Shown here: positions 1-7,163 of the stretch, piece by piece
Layout: each line of letters begins with the position of its first letter
Numbering within the stretch: the first letter of the stretch is position 1
Assembly (NCBI GenBank): GCA_022572335.1
Contig: JACZWD010000105.1
Coordinates: 1 to 9,153, forward strand
DNA: 9,153 bases
Source: Pseudomonadota bacterium
Lineage (GTDB): Bacteria; Pseudomonadota; Alphaproteobacteria; Rhodospirillales; 2-02-FULL-58-16
Direction of reading: 5' to 3'
Program-made: the position numbers and the translations under genes
The notes under the pieces: model-generated
Database searches by the model: none
What the model was told of the DNA's origin: nothing
Seen by the model: the letters and a program-made list of their open reading frames with translations, nothing else

Positions 1-70
1 CATCTACTACGAAATCATGCCCTCGGGCGAGGCGGGCAACCGCCGGGCCGAGATTTACTTCGAACGCTGA
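1..70 (+). CDS. 3' end of an unidentified protein gene (partial)
   Basis: Only the last 22 codons are present, read from base 2 to the TGA at 68-70. The peptide ends EIMPSGEAGNRRAEIYFER. Codon use is G/C-ended like the operon that follows, which supports a real gene, but the fragment is too short for me to recognise a family. It lies on the same strand as the aminotransferase gene, about 60 bp upstream, with a G/C-rich hairpin in the gap. It could be the preceding gene of the same transcription unit or a separate gene ending at that hairpin. Confidence 0.5.
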   Translation, partial: IYYEIMPSGEAGNRRAEIYFER

Positions 71-91
71 GCGGTCCGGCGGTCCAGAATC

Positions 92-114
92 GGGGGCGCC
101 TGCCGGCGTCCCCC
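92..114 (+). terminator. G/C-rich hairpin, possible weak terminator
   Basis: GGGGGCGCC (92-100) pairs with GGCGTCCCCC (105-114) around the loop TGCC, with one bulged T. The hairpin is followed by ATTTGG rather than a true T-run, so intrinsic termination would be weak. It sits between the upstream stop codon and the aminotransferase start. It could instead be attenuating or merely a stem in a short 5' leader. I see no clear promoter hexamers in the gap. Confidence 0.3.
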
Positions 115-132
115 ATTTGGCGCGTGAAGGTC

Positions 133-1356
133 ATGGAACAGGAATTCCACCGCATACGAAGGCTGCCGCCCTACGTGTTCGCCGAGGTCAACGCCATGAA
201 GGCGCGCGCCCGCGCCGCCGGCGAGGACATCATAGACTTCGGCATGGGCAACCCCGATTGCCCGACGCCGCCCCATATCGTCGACAAACTGATCGAGACG
301 GCGCAGGACCCGCGCACCCACCGCTACTCCAACTCGCGCGGAATTCCGGGCCTGCGCAAGGCCATCGCCGGGTATTACGAGCGCCGCTTCGGCGTTCACG
401 TAAATGCCGAGACCGAAACCATCGTCACCCTCGGCTCCAAGGAAGGGCTGGCCAATCTGGCCTCGGCGGTGACCAGCCCCGGCGACGTGATCCTGGTGCC
501 CAATCCCTCTTACCCGATCCACCAGTTCGGGTTCATCATCGCCGAAGCCGCGGTGCGTAACATTCCGGTCACCCCGGATGGCAGTTTCCTGGCGGCGCTG
601 GAGCGCGCGGTGAATCACAGCGTGCCCAGGCCGACGGCATTGGTGCTGAACTACCCCAACAACCCCACCGGCGAGGTGATGGATCTGGACTTCTACGGCC
701 AGATCGTGGATTTCTGCCGTGTGCACGGGATCTATATCTTTTCCGACCTGGCCTATGCCGAAATCTATTTCGACGACCGGCCGCCGCCGTCGATCCTGCA
801 GGTTCCGGGGGCCAGGGACATCGCCGTGGAGTTCACCTCGATGTCCAAGACCTATTCCATGCCCGGCTGGCGCATCGGCTTCGCCACCGGCAACAAGAGG
901 CTGATCGAGGCGCTGGCGCGCATCAAATCCTATCTGGACTACGGCGCGTTCACGCCGGTGCAGGTGGCCGCCGCGACCGCCCTCAACGGTCCCCAGGACT
1001 GCGTGGTCGAGATTCGAAACCGCTACCGGGAACGCCGCGACGTGCTGATCCAAGGGCTGGCGGCGGCCGGCTGGGAGGTGCCGGAGCCGCTCGCCACCAT
1101 GTTCGCCTGGGCGCCCATACCCCCGGCCTTCCGGCACCTGGGTTCCCTGGAGTTCTCCAAGCTTTTGCTGCGCGAGGCCAAGGTCGCGGTTTCGCCGGGT
1201 ATCGGTTTCGGTGAAAACGGGGACGGCCACGTGCGCTTCGCGCTGGTGGAGAACCGCCAACGCATCCGCCAGGCCATCCGCACCATCAAGGCGTTTCTCA
1301 CCGGCTACGACAAGGCTATCGGGGACACGGAGAGAAAACGGGCGGCGGTTCTTTAA
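133..1356 (+). CDS. alaC: PLP-dependent aminotransferase, AlaC / LL-DAP aminotransferase-like
   Basis: A fold-type I, class I/II aminotransferase of 407 residues from ATG 133. It follows remembered E. coli AlaC (YfdZ, about 412 residues) closely from the N-terminal RIRRLPPYVF to HVRFAL near the end. Visible active-site residues are GMGNPD (37-42), GSKEG (101-105), Tyr127 in PNPSYP, Asn177 in NNPTG, Asp205 and Tyr208 in SDLAYAE, the Schiff-base Lys239 in SMSKTY, Arg247 in GWRIGF, and Arg368, which should bind the substrate carboxylate. AlaC makes alanine from pyruvate with glutamate. Alphaproteobacterial relatives are often labelled LL-diaminopimelate aminotransferase, and substrate cannot be settled from sequence. 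The start is uncertain: GTG 124 is in frame three codons upstream, and neither start has a well-spaced Shine-Dalgarno sequence. I prefer the ATG because the family N-terminus fits it. This is the first gene of the row that continues with hom, 26 bp downstream. Confidence 0.9.
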   Translation: MEQEFHRIRRLPPYVFAEVNAMKARARAAGEDIIDFGMGNPDCPTPPHIVDKLIETAQDPRTHRYSNSRGIPGLRKAIAGYYERRFGVHVNAETETIVTLGSKEGLANLASAVTSPGDVILVPNPSYPIHQFGFIIAEAAVRNIPVTPDGSFLAALERAVNHSVPRPTALVLNYPNNPTGEVMDLDFYGQIVDFCRVHGIYIFSDLAYAEIYFDDRPPPSILQVPGARDIAVEFTSMSKTYSMPGWRIGFATGNKRLIEALARIKSYLDYGAFTPVQVAAATALNGPQDCVVEIRNRYRERRDVLIQGLAAAGWEVPEPLATMFAWAPIPPAFRHLGSLEFSKLLLREAKVAVSPGIGFGENGDGHVRFALVENRQRIRQAIRTIKAFLTGYDKAIGDTERKRAAVL

Positions 1357-1382
1357 AACACGTCCCCCGATCAAAGGCGTCG

Positions 1383-2675
1383 ATGAACCAACCTCTCAAG
1401 ATCGCCGTTGCCGGCCTCGGCACGGTCGGCGGCGGGACCCTCAAGCTGTTGCGCAAGCATGCGGCGCTGCTCGAGCACCGCTGCGGCCGGGCAATCGTGG
1501 TCAGCGCCGTTTCGGCGCGGGACCGTGAAAAGGACCGCGGCGTTCCCGTGGACGGGATCCGCTGGTTCGACGACCCGCTGGCCATGGCCGCCGACGCCGA
1601 CGTGGACGTGGTGGTGGAATTGATCGGCGGCGAGGACGGTATCGCCAAGGAGCTGTGCGAGGCCGCCATCGCCAATGCCAAGCACGTGGTCACCGCCAAC
1701 AAGGCGCTGATCGCCCATCACGGCACGGCGCTCGCGCACAGCGCCGAAGCGGCCGGCGTCACCCTCGCCTACGAGGCCGCGGTGGCCGGCGGCATCCCCA
1801 TCGTCAAGACGTTGTGCGAGGGGCTCGCCGCCAATAGCCTGAGCCGCGTTTACGGCATCCTCAACGGCACCTGCAATTTTATCCTCACCGCCATGCGTGA
1901 AAGCGGCCGCGAGTTCGCCGAAGTGCTCGCCGAAGCCAGGGCGCTCGGTTACGCCGAGGCCGACCCCAGCCTCGACGTGGACGGGGTCGACACCGCCCAC
2001 AAGCTGGCCATCCTGGCCAGCCTCGCCTTTGGCTGCGAGATCAATTTCGCCGCCGTTCATATCGAGGGCATCCGCCACGTCACGCTGATGGATATCCGGT
2101 TCGCCGAGGAATTGGGATACCACATCAAGCTCCTGGGCATCGCCGGTGTTACCGGCGAAGGGGTGGAGCAGCGGGTGCATCCGTGCATGGTGCCCTTGTC
2201 GGCGCCCATCGCCCATGTGGAGGGGGTTTTCAACGCCGTCGTCGCCGACGGCGACTTCGTCGACACCATCATGCAGGAAGGCCGGGGCTCGGGCGCCGGG
2301 CCGACGGCTTCGGCGGTGGTGGCGGACCTGGTGGACATCGCGCGCCGGCGCAACGTGCCCACGTTCGCGGTTCCGGCCAAGGACCTGAAACGCCTTCCGG
2401 CGGTGCCCATGGAACGCCACCGGGGCGCCTATTATATCCGGCTCATGGTCCTCGACCGGCCCGGCGTGTTCGCCGACGTGGCGGCGGCCCTGCGCGACCA
2501 CGACGTGTCCATGGAGTCCGTGCTGCAGCGCGGCCGCGCCCCCGGCGAGGCGGTGCCGGTGGTGATGACCATCCACGAGACCGAAGAGGCGGCGATGCAG
2601 GGGGCGCTGCGGGAGATCGGGGCGCTGGAGGCCGTGGTCGAGGCGCCGCGCATGATCCGCATCGAATCCTTTTAG
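1383..2675 (+). CDS. hom: Homoserine dehydrogenase
   Basis: This enzyme reduces aspartate-4-semialdehyde to homoserine with NAD(P)H, the branch point to threonine and methionine. The 430-residue product has the usual three-part layout. A Rossmann domain opens with GLGTVGGG (11-18) and carries TANKA with Lys107. The catalytic domain holds NGTCNF (161-166) and the family signature GYAEADPSLDVDGVDTAHK, where Glu192, Asp203 and Lys207 match the spacing of the catalytic Glu208/Asp219/Lys223 of the yeast enzyme. An ACT domain starts near residue 350 (YYIRLMVLDRPGVFADVA) and is normally where threonine feeds back. Length is typical of ACT-bearing bacterial Hom. ATG 1383 is preceded by AAAGG at 1373-1377, five bases away. 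Position between the aminotransferase and glpX is the usual alphaproteobacterial arrangement. Nothing essential is missing. Confidence 0.96.
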   Translation: MNQPLKIAVAGLGTVGGGTLKLLRKHAALLEHRCGRAIVVSAVSARDREKDRGVPVDGIRWFDDPLAMAADADVDVVVELIGGEDGIAKELCEAAIANAKHVVTANKALIAHHGTALAHSAEAAGVTLAYEAAVAGGIPIVKTLCEGLAANSLSRVYGILNGTCNFILTAMRESGREFAEVLAEARALGYAEADPSLDVDGVDTAHKLAILASLAFGCEINFAAVHIEGIRHVTLMDIRFAEELGYHIKLLGIAGVTGEGVEQRVHPCMVPLSAPIAHVEGVFNAVVADGDFVDTIMQEGRGSGAGPTASAVVADLVDIARRRNVPTFAVPAKDLKRLPAVPMERHRGAYYIRLMVLDRPGVFADVAAALRDHDVSMESVLQRGRAPGEAVPVVMTIHETEEAAMQGALREIGALEAVVEAPRMIRIESF

Positions 2676-2715
2676 GCGGGCGCGGGAAGCGCTCCTGGGA
2701 GGGAGGAAACAGGCC

Positions 2716-3705
2716 ATGCCCAAGATCTCCACCGCCGGGCGGAATCTTGCCCTGGAAGCCGTCCGCGTGACCGAGGCCGCGGCCCTCGCGGCGTCGCGCC
2801 TGATGGGGCGCGGGGACGACCGGGCGGCGGACCGGGCGGCGGTCGACGCCATGCATGACGCGCTCACGATGCTCGCCATCACCGGCACCATCCGCATCGG
2901 CGAGGGCGGGGAGGGCGACTCCCCGAAACTGTACGTGGGCGAGACGGTGGGCACCGGCGACGGCCCCCGGGTGGACGTGGCCGCGATGCCCTTGGAGGGG
3001 TCGACCATCATCGCCAAGGGCGAACCCAACGCGCTGTCGGTCATCGCCATTGCCGAGGGCGGCGGATTCCTCAATATTCCCGACGTCTACATGGAAAAGA
3101 TCGCCATCGGCGGCGGCCTGCCCGAGGACGTGGTCGATCTGGAAGAAGAGCCGGCGAAGAACCTCAGGGAACTGGCCCGCGCCAAGGGTGTCGACGTGGG
3201 CGATCTGGTGGTCTGTATCCTCGACCGGCCGCGGCACACGGACCTGATCGCCAAGACGCGCGACGCCGGGGCGCGGATCATGCTGATCCGCGACGGCGAC
3301 GTGGCCGGGGTCATCGCCACCACCCAGCCGGAAAGCGGCGTCGACATTTACATGGGCATCGGCGGCGCCCCCCAGGGGGTGTTGGCGGCGGCGGCGCTCG
3401 GTTGCGTCGGCGGCCAGATGCACGGGCGCCTGGTGCTGCGCAACGACGAAGAAAAAAAGCAGGCGGACAAATGCGGGATCACCGACTTCGACAAGAAATA
3501 CAGTGTTCCCGACATGGCCCGGGGCGATATCACCTTCGCCGCCACCGGCGTCACCAGCGGCGCCATGCTCGCCGGCGTGCGCCGCCACCGCGGCGTCGCC
3601 GTCACCCAGTCCATGGTCATGCGTTCGAGGACAGGCACACTCCGTTACATCGAAGCCCACCACCGGTTGGGCCGCCTGGGCGCCGCCGGCCTGAAAAACA
3701 CGTGA
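2716..3705 (+). CDS. glpX: Class II fructose-1,6-bisphosphatase homologue with altered active site
   Basis: A GlpX-family protein of 329 residues, recognised along its whole length (LALEAVRVTEAAALAA, GRGD, GTIRIGEG, VGTG, PNALSVIA, PDVYMEK, RPRH, DGDVAG, MGIGGAP, MARGD, TFAATGVTSGAML). The family hydrolyses fructose-1,6-bisphosphate to fructose-6-phosphate in gluconeogenesis using divalent metal. Against remembered E. coli GlpX, Asp39, Glu63 and Glu94 stand at the places of Asp33, Glu57 and Glu88. The Asp85 place is Met91 (AAMPLEGST where relatives have VDPLEGTT), the Glu213 place is Gln220 (GGAPQG for GGAPEG), and the Glu59 and Asp61 places are Gly65 and Gly67. Activity is therefore doubtful. 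The ATG is well supported by GGGAGG at 2701-2706, nine bases upstream. It lies 40 bp after hom, and its TGA overlaps the recJ ATG. The open, full-length frame argues against simple decay. Confidence 0.9.
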   Translation: MPKISTAGRNLALEAVRVTEAAALAASRLMGRGDDRAADRAAVDAMHDALTMLAITGTIRIGEGGEGDSPKLYVGETVGTGDGPRVDVAAMPLEGSTIIAKGEPNALSVIAIAEGGGFLNIPDVYMEKIAIGGGLPEDVVDLEEEPAKNLRELARAKGVDVGDLVVCILDRPRHTDLIAKTRDAGARIMLIRDGDVAGVIATTQPESGVDIYMGIGGAPQGVLAAAALGCVGGQMHGRLVLRNDEEKKQADKCGITDFDKKYSVPDMARGDITFAATGVTSGAMLAGVRRHRGVAVTQSMVMRSRTGTLRYIEAHHRLGRLGAAGLKNT

Positions 3706-5522
3706 TGGCGGGCATCGCGGCCGTTTCCCCTCGCGGCGGAATAGAGAGCGCGGACTGTTTCCTCGGCGTGGCGCGGTCTTTGACCGGCCGGCGCTGGCTG
3801 GCCAGGCTCGCCGACGAGCGCGCCGCGATGGCGCTGGCCCAGCGTCTCCAGGTGCCCGAGATCGTCGGCCGGGTGCTGGCGGCGCGCGGCGTCGGCGTCG
3901 ACGAGGCGGACACCTTCTTCAACCCGGCGCTCAAAACCCTGCTCCCCGATCCCGGCGAGCTCAAGGGCATGGAGGAGGGGACCGGACGCCTCGCCGCCGC
4001 CATCGTGGCGGGCGAACGCATCGCGGTGTTCGGCGATTACGACGTGGACGGGGCCACGTCGGCGGCCCTGTTGGCCCGTTTTTTCGCCGCCGTCGGCGGC
4101 CGCTGCGAGACCTATATCCCGGACCGCCTGCGCGAAGGCTACGGACCCAACGAGGCGGCGCTCCTGGGACTCAGGGAAAAAGGCGTCTCCGTGGTCGTGA
4201 CCGTGGATTGCGGCACCAGCGCCCACGGTCCCCTGGAGGCCGCCGCCGCGGCCGGCCTGGACGTCATCGTCGTCGATCACCACGTGGCCGAGGCCCGCCT
4301 GCCGCGCGCCGTCGCCGTGATCAACCCCAACCGCATGGACGAGACCAGCCCGCACCGCCAACTGGCGGCGGTGGGGGTGGCCTTCCTGCTGGTGGTCGGC
4401 CTCAACCGGGTCCTGCGCCAGGCCGGCTGGTATGGGGCGCGGCCCGAGCCAGACCTCATGCAGTGGCTGGACCTGGTGGCGTTGGGAACCATCTGCGACG
4501 TGGTGCCGCTGACCGGGGTCAACCGCGCCCTGGTCGCCCAGGGCCTCAAGGTGATGGCGCGGCGGAAAAACACCGGCCTGAGGGCGCTGGCCGACGTGGC
4601 CGGGATGACCGAGGCGCCGGGAACCTACCACGCCGGGTACATCCTCGGTCCCCGGATCAACGCCGGCGGGCGGGTCGGGCAAGCGGACCTGGGCGTGCGC
4701 CTGCTGACCACCGGGGACGACGACGAGGCCGACGCCATCGCGCGGCGCCTGGACGACCTCAACCGGGAGCGCCGGGAGATCGAGTCCGCCGTCTTCGAGC
4801 ACGCCCTGGCCGGCGCCGAGGCGCGCGAAAAACAGACCCCGGGGACGCCGTTGATCTTCGCCGCCGGCGAGGGCTGGCACCCCGGCGTCATCGGCATCGT
4901 CGCCAGCCGGCTCAAGGAGCGGTTCAACCGGCCCGCCTGCGTGGTGGCGCTGGACGGCGGCAAGGGCTCCGGCTCCGGACGCTCGGTGTCCGGCGTCGAC
5001 CTGGGCGCCGCCGTCATCGCGGCGCGCCAGGCGGGACTCCTGGTCAAGGGCGGCGGCCACGCCATGGCCGCCGGTTTCACCGTGGAACGAAACCGCCTCG
5101 ACGAGCTGATCGGCTTTCTCACCCAGCGGGTCGCGGATGCCGTCGGTGACAGGGCGCCGGTCCCCAGCCTCCGTCTCGACGGGGCGCTCACGGTGGCGGC
5201 GGCGTCCAGGGACCTGGTCTCGACCCTGGCGCGGGTCGGACCCTTCGGCAGCGGCAACCCCGAGCCCAGATTCGCCATCGCCGCCGCCCGGCTGGTGTAT
5301 GTGGACGTGGTCGGGGGCAATCACCTGAAATGCACCCTCGCCGGGGCCGACGGCGGCCGCATCAAGGCCATCGCCTTCCGCGCCCTGGACTCGGATCTGG
5401 GACCGGCGCTGCTCAACCACGACGGCGCCCCCTTCCACATCGCCGGCCGGCTGCGCGTGAACACCTGGCGCGGCCATTCGGCGGTGGAGTTCCTCATCGA
5501 CGACGCGGCGCCGGCCTGGTAG
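3705..5522 (+). CDS. recJ: Single-stranded-DNA-specific 5'-3' exonuclease RecJ
   Basis: RecJ degrades single-stranded DNA 5' to 3' in RecF-pathway recombination, base-excision and mismatch repair. The 605-residue product carries the DHH phosphoesterase motifs: FGDYDVDG with Asp111/Asp113/Asp115, VDCGTS with Asp168, DHH at 191-193, and GTICDVVPL with Asp265. The DHHA1 domain has GWHPGVIGIVASRL and GGGHAMAAG (449-457). A C-terminal OB-type domain follows (GPFGSGNPEPRF and LKCTLAGADGGRIKAIAF). I chose ATG 3705 because its A is also the last base of the glpX TGA, giving TGATG and implying translational coupling; there is no strong Shine-Dalgarno sequence. The open frame continues further upstream inside glpX, but nothing RecJ-like lies there. 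One small oddity: relatives typically read KGSGRS in DHHA1, whereas here it is GSGSGRS with a Lys two residues earlier. It is the last gene of the row. Confidence 0.95.
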   Translation: MAGIAAVSPRGGIESADCFLGVARSLTGRRWLARLADERAAMALAQRLQVPEIVGRVLAARGVGVDEADTFFNPALKTLLPDPGELKGMEEGTGRLAAAIVAGERIAVFGDYDVDGATSAALLARFFAAVGGRCETYIPDRLREGYGPNEAALLGLREKGVSVVVTVDCGTSAHGPLEAAAAAGLDVIVVDHHVAEARLPRAVAVINPNRMDETSPHRQLAAVGVAFLLVVGLNRVLRQAGWYGARPEPDLMQWLDLVALGTICDVVPLTGVNRALVAQGLKVMARRKNTGLRALADVAGMTEAPGTYHAGYILGPRINAGGRVGQADLGVRLLTTGDDDEADAIARRLDDLNRERREIESAVFEHALAGAEAREKQTPGTPLIFAAGEGWHPGVIGIVASRLKERFNRPACVVALDGGKGSGSGRSVSGVDLGAAVIAARQAGLLVKGGGHAMAAGFTVERNRLDELIGFLTQRVADAVGDRAPVPSLRLDGALTVAAASRDLVSTLARVGPFGSGNPEPRFAIAAARLVYVDVVGGNHLKCTLAGADGGRIKAIAFRALDSDLGPALLNHDGAPFHIAGRLRVNTWRGHSAVEFLIDDAAPAW

Positions 5523-5548
5523 GGCGGGCCCCCGCCGCCTTATTTTTT
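5523..5548 (+). terminator. Rho-independent terminator of the alaC-hom-glpX-recJ row
   Basis: GGCGG (5523-5527) and CCGCC (5532-5536) form a short stem around GCCC, starting right after the recJ TAG. TTATTTTTT follows at 5540-5548. The T-rich tail is also the 3' end of pfp on the other strand (the ILKK codons and TAA), so the signal works in the + direction and is shared with coding sequence. The stem is short but entirely G/C. Confidence 0.5.
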
Positions 5549-6754
5549 CAGGATCTTCGGCACCCGATTGGAGCGCAGCCGGAAGGCGTCGGGCATGCCC
5601 GAGCCCAAAAGCGGGCGCAGGTACATGAGGAACGCGTCGGTGACGTCGGTGCCCGAACCGGCGATGAAGTCGTCGGCCATCACCTTGGTCTTGCCGGCCA
5701 CGGCTTCCAAGGGACTGAGCTTGTATTCCACCGAATAAAAGCCCGTGCGATGGATGGTGACGGAGCCGTCGTCCCTGCCCCATTGGGCGTACTGCACGGC
5801 CTTTTCGCCGACCTCGCGGGCCTCGCGCTGGTCGACGTCGGACACGCAGCCGAGGAACGAGCGCTGCAGGTAGCCAAACGTGTCGCCGCGCACCCGCTTG
5901 ATGTCGGTGCGCCGCCGGACGGCGTCGGTCAACAGGTCGGCGAGCAGGCCGGTGCCCGAGAGCTGCACGTTGCCGTGGGCATCCTTCTCCACGTCGCCGG
6001 CCAGCTTGGCGGCGATGGGCTCGCCGGCGGCGTCGTGGATGCCCTCGGAGACGGCGACGACGCAGCGCCCGAAGCGTTGGTATGCCGAGTTCACGTCGGC
6101 GAGGAAGGTGTCCAGGTCGAACGGCCGCTCGGGCAGGTAGATCAGGTGCGGCCCGTCGTCGTCGTACTTGCGCCCGAGCGCCGCGGCGGCGGTCAGGAAC
6201 CCCGCGTGGCGGCCCATCACCACGCCGACGTAGACCCCGGGCAGGGCCATGTTGTCCAGGTTGACCCCGGCGAAGGCGCTGGCGACGAAGCGCGCCGCCG
6301 ACGGGAAGCCCGGCGTGTGGTCGTTGATCACCAGGTCGTTGTCGATGGTCTTGGGGATGTGGATGCAGCGCAGGGCGTACCCGGCCTTGCGCGCCTCCTC
6401 GCTGACGATGCGCAGGGTGTCGGAGGAATCGTTGCCGCCGATGTAGAAGAAGGTGGAGACCTCGTGAACCTTCAGGACCTTGAAGATCTCCCGGCAATAG
6501 GCGAGGTCGGGCCGGTCGCGGGTGGAGCCCAGCGCCGAGCACGGCGTCTTGGCGACCAGTTCCAGGTTATGGGTGGTCTCGCGGGTGAGGTCGAGGAAGT
6601 CCTCGTTGACGATGCCCTGGACCCCGTGAAAGGCGCCGTACACCTGCTCGACGCCGGCGAACTTGCGCGATTCGATCACCGTGCCGACCATGGATTCGTT
6701 GATCACCGCCGTCGGCCCGCCGCCCTGGGCGACCAGTACCTTTCCCCGCAACAT
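5540..6754 (-). CDS. pfp: Pyrophosphate-dependent 6-phosphofructokinase
   Basis: The product (404 residues) is a phosphofructokinase-family enzyme that should interconvert fructose-6-phosphate and fructose-1,6-bisphosphate with pyrophosphate/phosphate, reversibly, in the cytosol. Visible are GGGPTAVIN (11-19), the phosphate-donor loop GGNDSSDT (106-113), the catalytic PKTIDND (134-140, Asp138 the likely base) and MGRHAGF (180-186). Lys135, where ATP enzymes have Gly (PGTIDND), together with Asp109 where ATP enzymes have Gly, are the recognised marks of pyrophosphate use. The loop reads GGND rather than the commoner GGDD. I chose ATG 6754 because MLRGKVLVAQGGG is the expected family N-terminus and GGAGG lies ten bases upstream. 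The frame stays open another 58 codons, but that extension is rich in Arg, unlike the family, and runs into the tRNA gene. It is convergent with recJ, 17 bp apart. Confidence 0.93.
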   Translation of the reverse strand: MLRGKVLVAQGGGPTAVINESMVGTVIESRKFAGVEQVYGAFHGVQGIVNEDFLDLTRETTHNLELVAKTPCSALGSTRDRPDLAYCREIFKVLKVHEVSTFFYIGGNDSSDTLRIVSEEARKAGYALRCIHIPKTIDNDLVINDHTPGFPSAARFVASAFAGVNLDNMALPGVYVGVVMGRHAGFLTAAAALGRKYDDDGPHLIYLPERPFDLDTFLADVNSAYQRFGRCVVAVSEGIHDAAGEPIAAKLAGDVEKDAHGNVQLSGTGLLADLLTDAVRRRTDIKRVRGDTFGYLQRSFLGCVSDVDQREAREVGEKAVQYAQWGRDDGSVTIHRTGFYSVEYKLSPLEAVAGKTKVMADDFIAGSGTDVTDAFLMYLRPLLGSGMPDAFRLRSNRVPKILKK

Positions 6755-6809
6755 GAAATGGTTTCCTCCGATGACCGAAAATGGATGGGTGCGCCGCACC
6801 GCGAGGCGG

Positions 6810-6838
6810 ATTGTATTCAGGGCGCCCCGGCGTGGAAA
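6810..6838 (-). promoter_or_regulatory. Predicted sigma-70-type promoter of pfp
   Basis: On the - strand TTTCCA (6833-6838) and TACAAT (6810-6815) are separated by 17 bases and match the consensus hexamers at 4 and 5 of 6 positions. The transcript would begin near 6803, leaving a leader of about 50 bases that contains the GGAGG used by pfp. This is prediction from sequence only. Confidence 0.4.
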
Positions 6839-6877
6839 CACAAATTCGGGCCGGGTGCGGCGGCGGCGGGCGAGGGG

Positions 6878-6905
6878 CTTGATTTTATGGAACAGGGCGT
6901 ATACC
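6878..6905 (+). promoter_or_regulatory. Predicted promoter of the tRNA-Glu gene
   Basis: CTTGAT (6878-6883) and TATACC (6900-6905) are 16 bases apart and end 15 bases before the mature tRNA. The CTTGA form of the -35 is common in Alphaproteobacteria. Transcription would start near 6912, giving a short precursor 5' leader. It runs away from the pfp promoter in the same interval, so the two genes are divergently transcribed. Confidence 0.5.
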
Positions 6906-6920
6906 ACACAGGCCGCCCCC

Positions 6921-6996
6921 GTCCCCATCGTCTAGAGGCCTAGGACTCCACTCTTTCAAGGTGGCAACACGGGTTCGAATCCCGTTGGGGACACCA
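6921..6996 (+). tRNA. tRNA-Glu (anticodon UUC)
   Basis: A complete 76-base tRNA. The acceptor arm GTCCCCA (6921-6927) pairs with TGGGGAC, followed by discriminator A and an encoded CCA (6994-6996). The anticodon stem CCACT/GGTGG closes the loop CTTTCAA with anticodon TTC at 6955-6957. The T arm has the canonical GGGTTCGAATCCC. The D arm GTCTAGAGGCCTAGGAC is typical of tRNA-Glu. It reads both GAA and GAG codons when the wobble U is modified. tRNA 3' ends are common integration sites, and the DNA changes character just downstream, but no copy of its 3' end recurs in this window. Confidence 0.97.
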
Positions 6997-7163
6997 GCGC
7001 CACCCTGCCGCCGCTAAACCGGTTGTGCACGCGATACCTGAGAGCGTCCCGGGCCGTTCCTCTGCCAGTAATTGCTCGACCGCCTTCACGATCCGCAGCC
7101 AGACGGCCTCACCTTCCCCAAATGGCGGGTTCATCCAGCAAACGCCAGCGCGGGCCTAACGAC
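6997..7163. other. Gap after the tRNA; possible gene remnant on the - strand
   Basis: There is no obvious T-rich terminator for the tRNA. On the - strand, a frame from ATG 7134 begins MNPPFGEGEAVWLRIVKAVE and stays protein-like for roughly 30 codons (the AVWLRIVKAVEQLLAEERPG part resembles an amphipathic helix), then loses sense and runs into the tRNA, giving the well-known artefactual QRDSNP reading. It may be a truncated remnant of a small accessory gene or chance. I would not annotate it as functional. Confidence 0.25.

Noticed and set aside
55..1374. 439-codon - strand frame opposite the aminotransferase gene
   Set aside because: The + strand gene has every catalytic residue of its family; the antisense product has the Arg/Gly/His/Val bias of a shadow frame.
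1371..3074. 567-codon - strand frame opposite hom and the start of glpX
   Set aside because: Shadow of two recognised genes; no recognisable domain and it crosses the gene boundary.
3645..6542. Very long (965-codon) open frame on the - strand antisense to recJ and out of frame with pfp
   Set aside because: It is the mirror of G/C-biased third positions in two well-identified genes; the translation is Arg/Gly/His-rich low-complexity sequence with no family features.
6755..6928. N-terminal extension of pfp to 6928
   Set aside because: The extra 58 residues are Arg-rich, unlike the family, and overlap the tRNA. ATG 6754 has a Shine-Dalgarno sequence and the family N-terminus.
5330..6943. 537-codon + strand frame opposite pfp
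   Set aside because: pfp is secure from its motifs; this frame also runs through the recJ end and into the tRNA, which real genes do not.
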